A DNA stretch of 33,104 nucleotides, from assembly GCA_904420025.1 (NCBI GenBank), contig CAJFTW010000095.1, forward strand, positions 1 through 33,104, given 5' to 3'. Positions 1 to 6,854 of the stretch are shown here, piece by piece; within the stretch, counting starts at the first letter, position 1; each line of letters opens with the position of its first letter. The DNA comes from Candidatus Pseudolachnospira avium. Its GTDB lineage: Bacteria; Bacillota; Clostridia; Lachnospirales; Lachnospiraceae. The position numbers and the translations under genes were made by a program. The notes beneath the pieces are model-generated. The model was not told the DNA's origin. It worked only from the letters and a program-made list of their open reading frames with translations, and ran no database searches.

Positions 1-93
1 GGTGGTGGAGTCAAAGGGGGCGCCAAAGAGCACCGTGGACGCCTCCTCAAAGGAGGCGTCGCAGCCCAAAAAGGTTTCTACATTTCTATTCAA
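1..93 (-). CDS. speB: Agmatinase, N-terminal 31 codons (cut by window edge)
   Basis: Reading leftwards from 93, a TTG codon opens a frame that runs off the window edge. Its translation contains NVETFLGCDAS and FGAPFDSTT. The latter is typical of the N-terminus of the ureohydrolase (agmatinase/SpeB) family, which hydrolyses agmatine to putrescine and urea with two Mn ions. The metal-binding motifs would lie outside the window, so the family call rests on this start and on context. The TTG overlaps the last codons of speE by 8 bp, and a GAGGAG ribosome binding site lies in the speE coding region about 12 nt upstream. The only nearby ATG is followed at once by a stop, so TTG is the sensible start. 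It follows arginine decarboxylase and spermidine synthase in the same operon, exactly where an agmatinase is needed. Confidence 0.8.
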   Translation of the reverse strand, partial: MNRNVETFLGCDASFEEASTVLFGAPFDSTT

Positions 94-937
94 CATCGCT
101 CAGCAGCTCCTCCACATAGGCGGGCAGATAGAAAGCGCCCTTGTGCAGCGTGGTGGTGTAATAGCGGCAGGAAAGTCCCCGCAAATTCCACCGGGTTTCG
201 TTCAGATCCTTCAGCGGATGGTATTTCTTGGAGGCAAAGCCAAACAGCCAGTGGCCGGAAGGGTAGGTGGGAATGTGGGCCTGGTACACCCGGCTGATGG
301 GGAATGATTCCACAATCCGCTTGTGGGCCCGCTGGCAGGCGGCGGCGTCCTCACTGTAGAAGGGGCTTTCGTGCTGGTTCACCATAATGCCGTCCTCCCG
401 GAGAGCCTTAAAGCAGCTGCCGTAGAACTCCCGGGTGAACAGACCCTCCCCCGGGCCGAAGGGGTCCGTGGAGTCCACCAGGATCAGGTCGTACTGGTTC
501 TCGCAGGTGCGGATGAACTTGAGACCATCCTCGTAGTGGATGGTCAGCCGGGGATCGTCCAGCCGGCAGGCGGTCTGGGGCAGGTACTTTTTGCACACCT
601 CCACCACCAGCGGATCAATCTCCACCATATCCATGTGCTCAATCTCCGGATACCGGGCCAGCTCCCGGATGGCGCCGCCGTCCCCGGCGCCGATGACCAG
701 CACGTCCCGCACCCGGGGATGCACCGCCATTGGCACATGGACGATCATCTCGTGGTAGATAAACTCATCCTTTTCCGTCAGCATCATATAGCCGTCCAGA
801 GTGAGAAAGCGGCCAAACTCCGGGGATTCAAATACGTCGATCCGCTGAAATTCGCTTTTGCCGCTGTACAGCTGGCGGTCCACCCGGATGGAAAGCTTCA
901 CATGAGGGGTCTGGGATTCCGAAAACCAAAATTCCAT
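86..937 (-). CDS. speE: Spermidine synthase (polyamine aminopropyltransferase)
   Basis: 283 residues, the usual length for bacterial SpeE. The enzyme moves an aminopropyl group from decarboxylated S-adenosylmethionine to putrescine, giving spermidine and methylthioadenosine in the cytosol. Visible motifs are GAGDGG at 83-88 (nucleotide-binding loop of the Rossmann methyltransferase-like fold), VEID at 105-108 (acidic residue gripping the ribose), DSTDP at 155-159 (catalytic Asp) and a QHESPF segment near 188-193 where the family has Q-x-ESP. The ATG directly abuts the TAA of the upstream decarboxylase. An AAAGGAGG site lies inside that gene, so the two are translationally coupled. The downstream agmatinase start overlaps its end. 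The chemistry fits SpeD upstream supplying the aminopropyl donor. Thermospermine or another polyamine product cannot be excluded from sequence. Confidence 0.95.
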   Translation of the reverse strand: MEFWFSESQTPHVKLSIRVDRQLYSGKSEFQRIDVFESPEFGRFLTLDGYMMLTEKDEFIYHEMIVHVPMAVHPRVRDVLVIGAGDGGAIRELARYPEIEHMDMVEIDPLVVEVCKKYLPQTACRLDDPRLTIHYEDGLKFIRTCENQYDLILVDSTDPFGPGEGLFTREFYGSCFKALREDGIMVNQHESPFYSEDAAACQRAHKRIVESFPISRVYQAHIPTYPSGHWLFGFASKKYHPLKDLNETRWNLRGLSCRYYTTTLHKGAFYLPAYVEELLSDVE

Positions 938-2398
938 TTAGTTTGATTCCTCCTTTAACACGTTCAGGCGGCTGATGTCCGCCGCCTCCGGGCCGGTCAT
1001 GGAGCAGCCCTTGGCCATGGCATATTCAATGTAATCCAGAATCTGAGGCGTAATCCTCTCCCCAGGGGCCAGAATGGGAATCCCCGGCGGGTAGCACATA
1101 ACAAACTCGCTGCAGATCCTCCCATTGGTCTGGCGCAGGGGCAGGGATTCCTTGTCCGCGTAGAAGGCGTCCTGGGGGGACACCGCCACCACCGGGTCAA
1201 TGTATTCCTGCTTCATCAGCCCTGCCTTGCTGCGGTGGAAGCGGCGGCGGATCTCCGCCAGGGAGCTGACCAGCCGCTCCACCTCCCGCTCCCGGTCGCC
1301 AATGGACAGGTAGGCCAGGATGTTGCCCAGATCCCCAAACTCAATCTGAATGTCGTACTCATCCCGGAGCAGGTCGTAGACCTCTATGCCCGCCAGGCCC
1401 ACGTCCAGGGTGTTGACGGACAGCTTGGTCTCGTCAAAGTCAAAGACGCTGTCTCCGTTGACCAGTTCTTTGCCGTAGGCGTAGTAGTCGCCGATGGCGT
1501 TGATCTCATCCCGGGCATACCGGGCCAGCTTTACCACCCGGCCAAAGGCCTCCCGGCCCCGGAGGGCCAGGTTCCGCCGGGAAATATCCAGGCTGGAGAG
1601 GAGCAGGTAGGAGGCGCTGGTGGTCTGGGTCAGGTTGATGATCTGGCGCACATGGCCCTCCTGCATGGCTGGGCCGGCCAGCAGCAGGGAGCTCTGGGTC
1701 AGGCTGCCGCCGGACTTGTGCATGGACACGGCGGCCATATCCGCCCCGGCAGCCATGGCAGACACCGGCATGTTTTCCCCAAAATAAAAGTGGGTGCCAT
1801 GGGCTTCATCCGCCAGGCACAGCATGCCGTGCTGGTGGGCCAGCCGCACAATGGACCGCAGGTCCGAGCAGATCCCGTAATAGGTGGGGTTGTTTACCAG
1901 CACCGCCTTGGCGTCCGGGTTCTCCCGGATGGCTTTTTCCACCGCGTCCACCCGCATCCCCAGGGAGATGCCCAGCCGGTCATCGCACTCGGGGTTTACG
2001 TATACGGGAACCGCTCCGCAGAGGACCATGGCCCCCATGACGCTGCGATGGACGTTCCGGGGAAGGATAATCTTGTCTCCCCGCTTGGCCACGGCCAGAA
2101 TCATGCTCTGGACCGCGGAGGTGGTACCCCCCACCATCAGAAAGGCATGGGCGGCTCCAAAAGCCTGGGCCGCCAGCACCTCCGCGTCCCGGATTACCGA
2201 GACCGGATGGCACAGGTTGTCCAGCGGCTTCATGGAGTTCACGTCCATGCCCACACATTTCTCCCCCAGAAGCTCCACCAGCTCCGGGTTGCCCCGGCCC
2301 CGTTTGTGGCCGGGAACATCAAAGGGCACAAGCCGCATTCGTTTTACGTGTTCCAGCGCCTCATAGATGGGCGCCCGATCCTGGGTCAGTGGTTTCAT
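938..2398 (-). CDS. speA: Arginine decarboxylase, PLP-dependent fold-I (SpeA/Orn-Lys-Arg type)
   Basis: 486 residues, close to the roughly 490 of Bacillus SpeA and much shorter than the 700+ residue enterobacterial acid-stress decarboxylases. The N-terminus has DVPGHKRG (27-34), typical of Orn/Lys/Arg decarboxylases. DEAHG lies at 197-201 and the Schiff-base lysine is in SMHKSGG (K228). The C-terminal part carries the family's CYPPGIPI segment. Substrate specificity inside this family is hard to read from sequence. Arginine is inferred because the downstream genes are spermidine synthase and agmatinase, which together need agmatine as intermediate. An AAGGAG site sits 8 nt before the ATG. The gene is 75 bp downstream of speD and directly abuts speE. 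Lysine or ornithine decarboxylase remains a less likely alternative. Confidence 0.9.
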   Translation of the reverse strand: MKPLTQDRAPIYEALEHVKRMRLVPFDVPGHKRGRGNPELVELLGEKCVGMDVNSMKPLDNLCHPVSVIRDAEVLAAQAFGAAHAFLMVGGTTSAVQSMILAVAKRGDKIILPRNVHRSVMGAMVLCGAVPVYVNPECDDRLGISLGMRVDAVEKAIRENPDAKAVLVNNPTYYGICSDLRSIVRLAHQHGMLCLADEAHGTHFYFGENMPVSAMAAGADMAAVSMHKSGGSLTQSSLLLAGPAMQEGHVRQIINLTQTTSASYLLLSSLDISRRNLALRGREAFGRVVKLARYARDEINAIGDYYAYGKELVNGDSVFDFDETKLSVNTLDVGLAGIEVYDLLRDEYDIQIEFGDLGNILAYLSIGDREREVERLVSSLAEIRRRFHRSKAGLMKQEYIDPVVAVSPQDAFYADKESLPLRQTNGRICSEFVMCYPPGIPILAPGERITPQILDYIEYAMAKGCSMTGPEAADISRLNVLKEESN

Positions 2399-2473
2399 GG
2401 CAGTCTCTCCTTAAAAGCCCCGCCGGCAGTTAGGCTGGCGGCAGGCTTGGAATGGTTTCATCCGCTTGCAGCG

Positions 2474-3220
2474 TCAGGCGTTGAAGATTTCAATCATCTC
2501 CCGGCGCAGAACTGTCATCATGTCCAGCCGGGTCTGGGGCGGCAGCTCGTAGACATCGGTCTTAAACAGATAGTTCTGCAGGTCGATCTCCTTGATCATC
2601 ATCTTGGTGTGGAACAGGTTGGCGCTGTAGACATTGATGTCCACCGCGTCATACCGGCGCAGGGTGGCCGGGTCAATGTAGTCCTGGATGGAGTAAATGG
2701 GATGATCCATAAAGATTTTCCGCCCGTCCTCCGCCCGGGTGAAGCCCCGGACCCGGTAGTCCATGGTGATGATGTCCGAGTCAAAGGAGCCGATCAGGTA
2801 GTTGAGGGTGGAGAGAGGGGTGATCTCCCCGCAGGTGGATACGTCAATATCCACCCGGAAGGTGGCCAGGTGGGTGTCCGGATGATACTCCGGGTAGGTG
2901 TGGACCGTCACATGGCTTTTGTCCAGATGGGCCAGCTGCACCTTGCCGGAGGGCAGTACCGGGCTTTCCGAGATCAGCAGGGTCACGGAAGCCCCCTGGG
3001 GCTCGTAATCCTGGCTGGCAATATTCAATACATGGGCGCCGATCATGTCGGTGAGCTTTTTCAGGATGCTGATCAGGCGCTCCGAGTTGTACTGGGCATC
3101 GATATAGGCCACGTAGTCCCGCTGTTCCCGGGGGCTCTTGGCGTAGCAGACATCGTAAATATTGAAGCTCAGGGACTTGGTCAGGTTGTTGAAACCGTAC
3201 AGTTTTAATCTCTCACCCAT
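2474..3220 (-). CDS. speD: S-adenosylmethionine decarboxylase proenzyme, E. coli-type
   Basis: 248 residues from the ATG at 3220, which has an AAGGAG site 10 nt upstream. A longer GTG-initiated reading would run through the terminator hairpin and is rejected. The protein matches the long bacterial (E. coli-like) AdoMetDC class: an [15 protein letters not shown] start, a DYEPQGASV segment and [14 protein letters not shown]. Family knowledge places self-cleavage between K101 and S102 here, producing alpha and beta chains and converting the serine to the pyruvoyl cofactor. STCG with C130 matches the conserved active-site cysteine. It makes decarboxylated AdoMet, the aminopropyl donor for SpeE. 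It is the first gene of the polyamine operon and follows a long structured leader with a terminator directly before its ribosome binding site, so its transcription is probably attenuated. Confidence 0.96.
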   Translation of the reverse strand: MGERLKLYGFNNLTKSLSFNIYDVCYAKSPREQRDYVAYIDAQYNSERLISILKKLTDMIGAHVLNIASQDYEPQGASVTLLISESPVLPSGKVQLAHLDKSHVTVHTYPEYHPDTHLATFRVDIDVSTCGEITPLSTLNYLIGSFDSDIITMDYRVRGFTRAEDGRKIFMDHPIYSIQDYIDPATLRRYDAVDINVYSANLFHTKMMIKEIDLQNYLFKTDVYELPPQTRLDMMTVLRREMIEIFNA

Positions 3221-3241
3221 CTTAGCGGCTCTCCTTGAAAC

Positions 3242-3271
3242 AAAAATAGCAGCGTGCCGGGGCACACTGCT
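3242..3271 (-). terminator. Intrinsic terminator in the speD leader
   Basis: On the minus strand AGCAGTGTGC and GCACGCTGCT form a 10-bp stem (one G-U pair) around a CCCG tetraloop, followed by ATTTTTG. It ends about 6 nt before the speD AAGGAG site, so transcription must pass it to reach the operon. Confidence 0.75.
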
Positions 3272-3498
3272 TGCAGAACGTCACAGATGGAAAAGCTCAT
3301 ACGGGCGGAAAGACAGAGGGCGCCTTTGCCGCAGATTTCTTTTGTGTTTTTCACAGAATGAGTCTTTCCTACAGAGTCTATATAGCAAATACTTACTTTT
3401 ACTACTCTTATTGACCGTTTTACAAGTTGATGTGCGTCCTCCGCACTGGTTATAAAGTGACCAACTTATAAAATTGAGCTCTTAACTCAATCAATAAT

Positions 3499-3521
3499 GG
3501 CGGCGTTTGCCGCCCAGCGGC
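3499..3521 (-). promoter_or_regulatory. Mutually exclusive GC hairpins in the speD leader
   Basis: On the minus strand GCCGC-TGG-GCGGC (3521-3509) and GGCGGC-AAAC-GCCGCC (3514-3499) share six bases, so only one can form at a time. The second is followed by ATTATTGATT, a weak U-rich tail. This is the geometry of an antiterminator/terminator pair, though the tail is poor and the function is inferred. Confidence 0.45.
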
Positions 3522-3622
3522 AGTTGACCCGGCTGTCCGTATGGCCTTAACCCCGAGGGGTGGTCAGAGAAAATATTTGCTTGGATACTCTGCAAAAAAC
3601 ACTCATATCCAACAGCGAGATA

Positions 3623-3651
3623 AGTATAGCCTATGAGGGGCGGAATGTCAA
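3623..3651 (-). promoter_or_regulatory. Sigma-A-type promoter of the speD operon leader
   Basis: On the minus strand TTGACA (3651-3646), a 17-bp spacer and TATACT (3628-3623) form a near-consensus promoter. It points toward speD with predicted start near 3616. A weaker second candidate, TTGATT with an 18-bp spacer and TATAAG, lies near 3494-3465. Confidence 0.75.
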
Positions 3652-3716
3652 GGCAAATTCCGGTAAAACCTTGCGGAAATAGGCGGGGAAATGGCGCTTT
3701 TCCGGCCGGGTAAGCC

Positions 3717-4529
3717 TTACAGCGGCAGCGGATAAATCCGTCGGGCGTTTTCGTAAAATACCTTTTCCCAGTGGCGCTCCGGAATCACCGCCTGAACCAG
3801 CCGGATGGTGTCTTCCTCATGGGCCAGGGGCCAGTCGGTGCCGTATAGAAGCCGGTCATAGGAATCCAGGTACTGGAGCCAGGTGCGGATGTGTTCCAGG
3901 TAACCGGCTTTCTCCGCAAGATATTGGTCCATGTCCTGCTTGCCCTCCAGAAGGCCAGAGAGGTCGGCGGAGACGTTGGGGTTTTTGTCCATCACCGCCG
4001 CCGCGTCCACAATCCAGGGGTTCCCTAGGTGGCAGATGACAAAGGCAACATGGGGGAACCGGGATGCAGTCTCATCCAACGTCAGGGGATGGCTGTACTT
4101 CAGCCCACCCTCGGAGCCGGCGGTGGCGCCCATGTGGATGGCCACCGGCTTCTGATATTGCTCGGCCAGCTTGTAGAAAGGGGCAAACATGGGATCGCTG
4201 ACATAATAAGGGCTGTAGCCAGGGTACAGCTTCAGGCCCACGCAGGTGTCCAGCCGCAGGTTTTCCTCCGCCAGCGCCAGGGACTCCTTGGGGTTTGCCT
4301 GGGCCAGCAGCCGCCCGTCCAGCCCCAGGCAGTAGCTGCAGCCGGATGGATACCGGTGGTCCTCCGGGTACAGGCTGCGGTTCCCCATGACAATGCCGTG
4401 GACCACCCCCGCCTCCTGAAACGCCCGGTGAAGGCCGGCTTCTGTGTTTTCATAGCCTGCCGCTTCCGCAATCTCATGGAAGTAGGGTTCCTCCGGATTA
4501 TAGTGAATATGCGCGTCAATGATTTTCAT
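3717..4529 (-). CDS. Amidohydrolase family (amidohydrolase_2-type) metal-dependent hydrolase
   Basis: 270 residues from the ATG at 4529, with AAGGAGG about 11 nt upstream. A longer in-frame extension would overlap the transporter and is not needed. It is a TIM-barrel metallohydrolase: DAHIHY (H7, H9) near the N-terminus, IHMG (H132), CHLG (H167) and YGTDWP (D232) are the ordered metal ligands and catalytic Asp of the ACMSD/amidohydrolase_2 superfamily. These enzymes hydrolyse or decarboxylate small cyclic or aromatic substrates. The actual substrate cannot be told. It starts 35 bp after the MATE transporter on the same strand, so both are probably transcribed together. The transporter might handle a related compound, but that is speculation. 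Confidence 0.85.
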   Translation of the reverse strand: MKIIDAHIHYNPEEPYFHEIAEAAGYENTEAGLHRAFQEAGVVHGIVMGNRSLYPEDHRYPSGCSYCLGLDGRLLAQANPKESLALAEENLRLDTCVGLKLYPGYSPYYVSDPMFAPFYKLAEQYQKPVAIHMGATAGSEGGLKYSHPLTLDETASRFPHVAFVICHLGNPWIVDAAAVMDKNPNVSADLSGLLEGKQDMDQYLAEKAGYLEHIRTWLQYLDSYDRLLYGTDWPLAHEEDTIRLVQAVIPERHWEKVFYENARRIYPLPL

Positions 4530-4564
4530 AAAGCAAATCGCCTCCTTTTTTGTCAAAGCCTTTC

Positions 4565-5956
4565 CTACTGGAGGAGGTGCCGGCGGCTCTGATACCGGTA
4601 ATACACCAAAAATAACAGGATGCCAAAAATGGTGGCGGTGGGGGCCGCCCATCCAATGTGGGTCAGAGAGGCATTGGGCTGCATGCTCATAAAATAGGAC
4701 ATGGGCAGCCGCACCAAAAAAGATTGGGCCAGTCCCTGGAGCATTACGAACAGGGAACAGCCATGGCCATTAAAGTACCCCATAAAGCTAAAGGAGATAC
4801 TGGTAACCACCGCCTCAATGGTAAAACCTCGGAGGTATTCAAAGGAACACTGCGCCACTGCCGGGTCGCTGGTAAAAAGAAGGGAGAGCTGGTCGCCGTG
4901 GAAGTAAGTCAGGTAGGCGATGACAGCCCCAATGCCAGCACCCATGATCATGCCGCTCCGCATAGCCTTCTTGGCCCTGTCCTCTTTCCGGGCCCCCACA
5001 TTTTGGGCGACAAAGGAGGACATGGACTGCATAATGGAGGAGGGCACCAGCATCACAAAGGAGACGATTTTCTGGGCTACGCCATAGCCGGAGGAGGCCT
5101 CCAGCCCTAGGCGGTTGATGAAGGCGCAAAGCGCCAGAAATGTCAGGTTGGTCAAAAGCTCTTGGAGAGACAAGGGCGCCCCCAGGTGGATAAAACGAAA
5201 CACCTCCCGGTTGATGTGGATGTCGGAACGTTTCAGGGAAAAGGGCAGCTTCCGGCGGCGGATAATCACCAGGGACAGAATGACGCTGACTGCCTGGGCC
5301 CCTACGGTAGCCAAGGCCGCCCCAGCTACGTTCATGTGGAGTACGGCCACCAGCAGCAGATCACCAAAGATGTTGACTACACAGGCAATGGCCACAAAAA
5401 TCAGAGGCAGCCGGGAATCTCCCATGCCCCGGAAAATGCTGCTGATTACATTGTAAGCCATAATAAACAGGGTGCCGGCGCCGCAGATGCGGATATATTG
5501 AACCGTCAGGTCCAGAGCTTCCTCGGGAGCCTGCATCAGAACCGCCAACGGCTCTGCAAAGGCCAAGAGGGCAACGGTTATCACCAGAGACAGGGCCGTA
5601 AAAAAGAAGATGCTTCCGCCAATGAGGCTGCCAATGCGCTCCGTTTGGCGGGAGCCCAGGTAGCGGCCAATAAGCACCGTTACGCCCATGGTAAGGCCGG
5701 AGACGGTAAAGGTGACCAGATTGATGATGTTGCTGCCGGTGGAGACGCCGGAAATACCGGCTGTGGTGCCGAACTGCCCCACTACCAGCAAATCCACCGC
5801 TCCATACATGGCCTGGAGGATCAGCGCTCCCAGGATGGGGAGCATGAATTTTGCCATTTTCACCGGTATGCTTCCGGTGGTGAAATCCTGTGGATCGTCC
5901 GGCTTGTTTCCGCTGGCCGGCGTTACATTTTGAGGGTTTTCTTTTGTCATTTCCAT
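4565..5956 (-). CDS. MATE family multidrug/toxin efflux transporter
   Basis: 463 residues from the ATG at 5956, chosen because a GAGGAAAAG purine-rich site sits just upstream and the sequence before it is non-conserved. An ATG two codons later is also possible. The protein is strongly hydrophobic with the twelve membrane helices and internal two-fold repeat of the MATE/NorM-DinF family. Typical pieces are PILGALILQAMYGAVDLLVVGQFG near the start, GVTVLIGRYLGS, and SSIFRGMGDSRLP in the middle, where the family has RG-x-GD. Such proteins export organic cations and other drugs using a Na+ or H+ gradient. The substrate is unknown. It is followed by an amidohydrolase on the same strand and preceded by a promoter at 5997-6025. 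The XRE gene lies just upstream but has its own regulatory region. Confidence 0.93.
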   Translation of the reverse strand: MEMTKENPQNVTPASGNKPDDPQDFTTGSIPVKMAKFMLPILGALILQAMYGAVDLLVVGQFGTTAGISGVSTGSNIINLVTFTVSGLTMGVTVLIGRYLGSRQTERIGSLIGGSIFFFTALSLVITVALLAFAEPLAVLMQAPEEALDLTVQYIRICGAGTLFIMAYNVISSIFRGMGDSRLPLIFVAIACVVNIFGDLLLVAVLHMNVAGAALATVGAQAVSVILSLVIIRRRKLPFSLKRSDIHINREVFRFIHLGAPLSLQELLTNLTFLALCAFINRLGLEASSGYGVAQKIVSFVMLVPSSIMQSMSSFVAQNVGARKEDRAKKAMRSGMIMGAGIGAVIAYLTYFHGDQLSLLFTSDPAVAQCSFEYLRGFTIEAVVTSISFSFMGYFNGHGCSLFVMLQGLAQSFLVRLPMSYFMSMQPNASLTHIGWAAPTATIFGILLFLVYYRYQSRRHLLQ

Positions 5957-5996
5957 TTCTTTTCCTCTTCCTCTTCCTACTTCTTTTATCCGGCTT

Positions 5997-6025
5997 AGTA
6001 TAGCACGGAACTGCAGAATTGGGAA
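5997..6025 (-). promoter_or_regulatory. Probable promoter of the MATE-amidohydrolase unit
   Basis: On the minus strand TTCCCA (6025-6020), a 17-bp spacer and TATACT (6002-5997) lie about 40 bp upstream of the transporter start. The -10 box is good and the -35 box is 4/6. Confidence 0.5.
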
Positions 6026-6072
6026 GAAAAAGTGCAGGTGGCCGGGAAGTGAAAGGCAGGATTGCATAATGG

Positions 6073-6288
6073 CTAGGAGTTTTCTCCACGTTCCGGAATA
6101 TATTCCACAATATCATTTAGAGAGCAGCCCAATACTTTGCAGAGAGCATCCAGCGTGTTGGTGGAAACCGACTCACCCGCCTTCATCCGTCGTATGGTAG
6201 AACTGCTGATCTGACCCTTTACCTGGAGGGTATAGGTCGTAGCGCCCTTTTTCTTCATGGTTGCCCACAAACGTTCATAGGAAATCAT
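6073..6288 (-). CDS. XRE/Cro-CI family HTH transcriptional regulator
   Basis: 71 residues, essentially a single helix-turn-helix domain. The LQVKGQISSSTIRRMKAG stretch is the recognition region, followed by the STNTLDALCKVLGCSLNDIVEYIPE ending characteristic of small Xre/YozG-type repressors. GAAGG lies about 11 nt before the ATG at 6288. It is divergent from the frameshifted PH-like gene. The shared 160-bp region holds a perfect consensus promoter overlapped and followed by copies of TATTGCCTATAA, including a perfect palindrome. The natural inference is that this protein binds these sites and represses the rightward promoter, and perhaps its own. It is AT-richer than the flanking housekeeping genes. 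No partner toxin is recognisable. Confidence 0.88.
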   Translation of the reverse strand: MISYERLWATMKKKGATTYTLQVKGQISSSTIRRMKAGESVSTNTLDALCKVLGCSLNDIVEYIPERGENS

Positions 6289-6309
6289 GATGATTCTACC
6301 TTCTCTCTC

Positions 6310-6338
6310 TTGACATTATGTTTATTATTGCCTATAAT
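6310..6338 (+). promoter_or_regulatory. Perfect consensus sigma-A promoter facing the small-protein islet
   Basis: TTGACA (6310-6315), a 17-bp spacer and TATAAT (6333-6338) match the consensus at all twelve positions. The -10 box lies inside the half-site TATTGCCTATAA (6326-6337). Such a strong promoter needs a repressor, and the divergent XRE gene is the candidate. Confidence 0.85.
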
Positions 6339-6372
6339 TGTGGCAAAGTGTTATAGGCAATATTGCCTATAA
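6326..6372. promoter_or_regulatory. Operator: perfect 22-bp palindrome plus an additional half-site
   Basis: The arms TTATAGGCAA and TTGCCTATAA, joined by TA, form a perfect palindrome at 6351-6372, just downstream of the predicted start near 6345. The 12-bp element TATTGCCTATAA occurs identically at 6326-6337 (over the -10 box) and 6361-6372. Three half-sites in 47 bp around a consensus promoter suggest cooperative repressor binding. Confidence 0.75.
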
Positions 6373-6445
6373 CCAAGACAGATTTGTTTTACGATCGACA
6401 TCATTTACAGGATGAGATGTCAGAATAAAAAGGAGGAGGTAAGAG

Positions 6446-6779
6446 ATGGACAGATTGATTTATCAGACAAAAGGCGGAATGAACAAGAAAAATAGTAGGC
6501 TTTTTATGCGTCCTTGTGGGGCTCTATGGTATCGAAAAAATGATCCAGGATGCTATGTGCTGGCTGAAAGTATTTTCGGATCATATTGAGTTTCAGCCCA
6601 GAGGACTGCTGATCCGGAAAGAAACGGTATCAATTATGGCGGGTCAAATTTCATCTGTCTCCTACAGTATTCCAAGCGGATGCGTAAAAATCCTAAGCGG
6701 AGGAAGAAATTACCAGGTAGCCTGCCCTAAACCGGAGGAAGCATTTCAGAAAATTGATGCGATCAACATGGGAAATTAG
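6446..6779 (+). pseudogene. Small membrane-anchored PH-like protein, frameshifted in an A5 run
   Basis: An AGGAGGAGGT site precedes the ATG at 6446, but that frame stops at 6589 after 47 codons. Reading it only to the AAAAA run at 6488-6492 and dropping one A joins MNKK to IVGFLCVLVGLYGIEKMIQ, and the frame continues to 6779. The repaired protein has about 110 residues: a short start, one membrane helix (about 15-30), then a beta-rich stretch (SDHIEFQPRGLL, ISSVSYSI, NYQVACPKPEEAFQKIDAI). That part resembles a bacterial PH-like fold, though this is a weak match by eye. Causes could be a sequencing indel, a real null mutation or phase variation in the A run. It is first behind the XRE-controlled promoter and ends directly against the next frame. 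Confidence 0.65.
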
Positions 6780-6854
6780 ATGTTGGAAAGCGGTGCCGAA
6801 AAAATGGATGGGGATAAGACTATGAATATAAAATATATGAAAACCGGAGTTGGA

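Larger units (their letters stand above)
3221..3616 (-). promoter_or_regulatory. Long structured 5' leader of the speD operon (riboswitch/attenuator-like)
   Basis: About 395 nt lie between the predicted transcription start near 3616 and the speD start codon, with no convincing gene in this stretch. On the minus strand the RNA can form, in order: TTGGATA/TATCCAA (3612-3606 with 3587-3581); TGACC/GGTCA (3566-3562 with 3529-3525) enclosing an ACCCC/GGGGT hairpin (3561-3550); two overlapping GC hairpins (3521-3499); a GTGCG/CGCAC hairpin with loop GAGGA (3445-3431); GGAAAGAC/GTCTTTCC pairing across 3368-3307; and an intrinsic terminator at 3271-3242 just before the ribosome binding site. This layout fits transcription attenuation. 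I do not recognise a named riboswitch class. A separate small RNA ending at the 3499 hairpin is another possibility. Confidence 0.6.

Noticed and set aside
2399-2473. Possible hairpin plus TTTT between speD and the arginine decarboxylase gene
   Set aside because: Only five consecutive pairs (CCGCC/GGCGG) with mismatches outside; too weak for a terminator call.
1235-3208. Long open frames antisense to speA/speD, and similar ones antisense to pheT, rnr and feoB
   Set aside because: They mirror the codon bias of the real GC-rich genes, lack ribosome binding sites and show His/Gly/Val-rich nonsense composition.
3205-3300. A 31-residue leader peptide frame (minus strand) overlapping the speD start by 16 nt
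   Set aside because: No ribosome binding site precedes its ATG and it runs through the terminator hairpin. No codon bias for Arg or Met stands out.
3523-3616. 6S RNA or ZTP riboswitch in the speD leader
   Set aside because: Short fragments look similar, but the overall length, the core motifs and the downstream genes do not fit either class.
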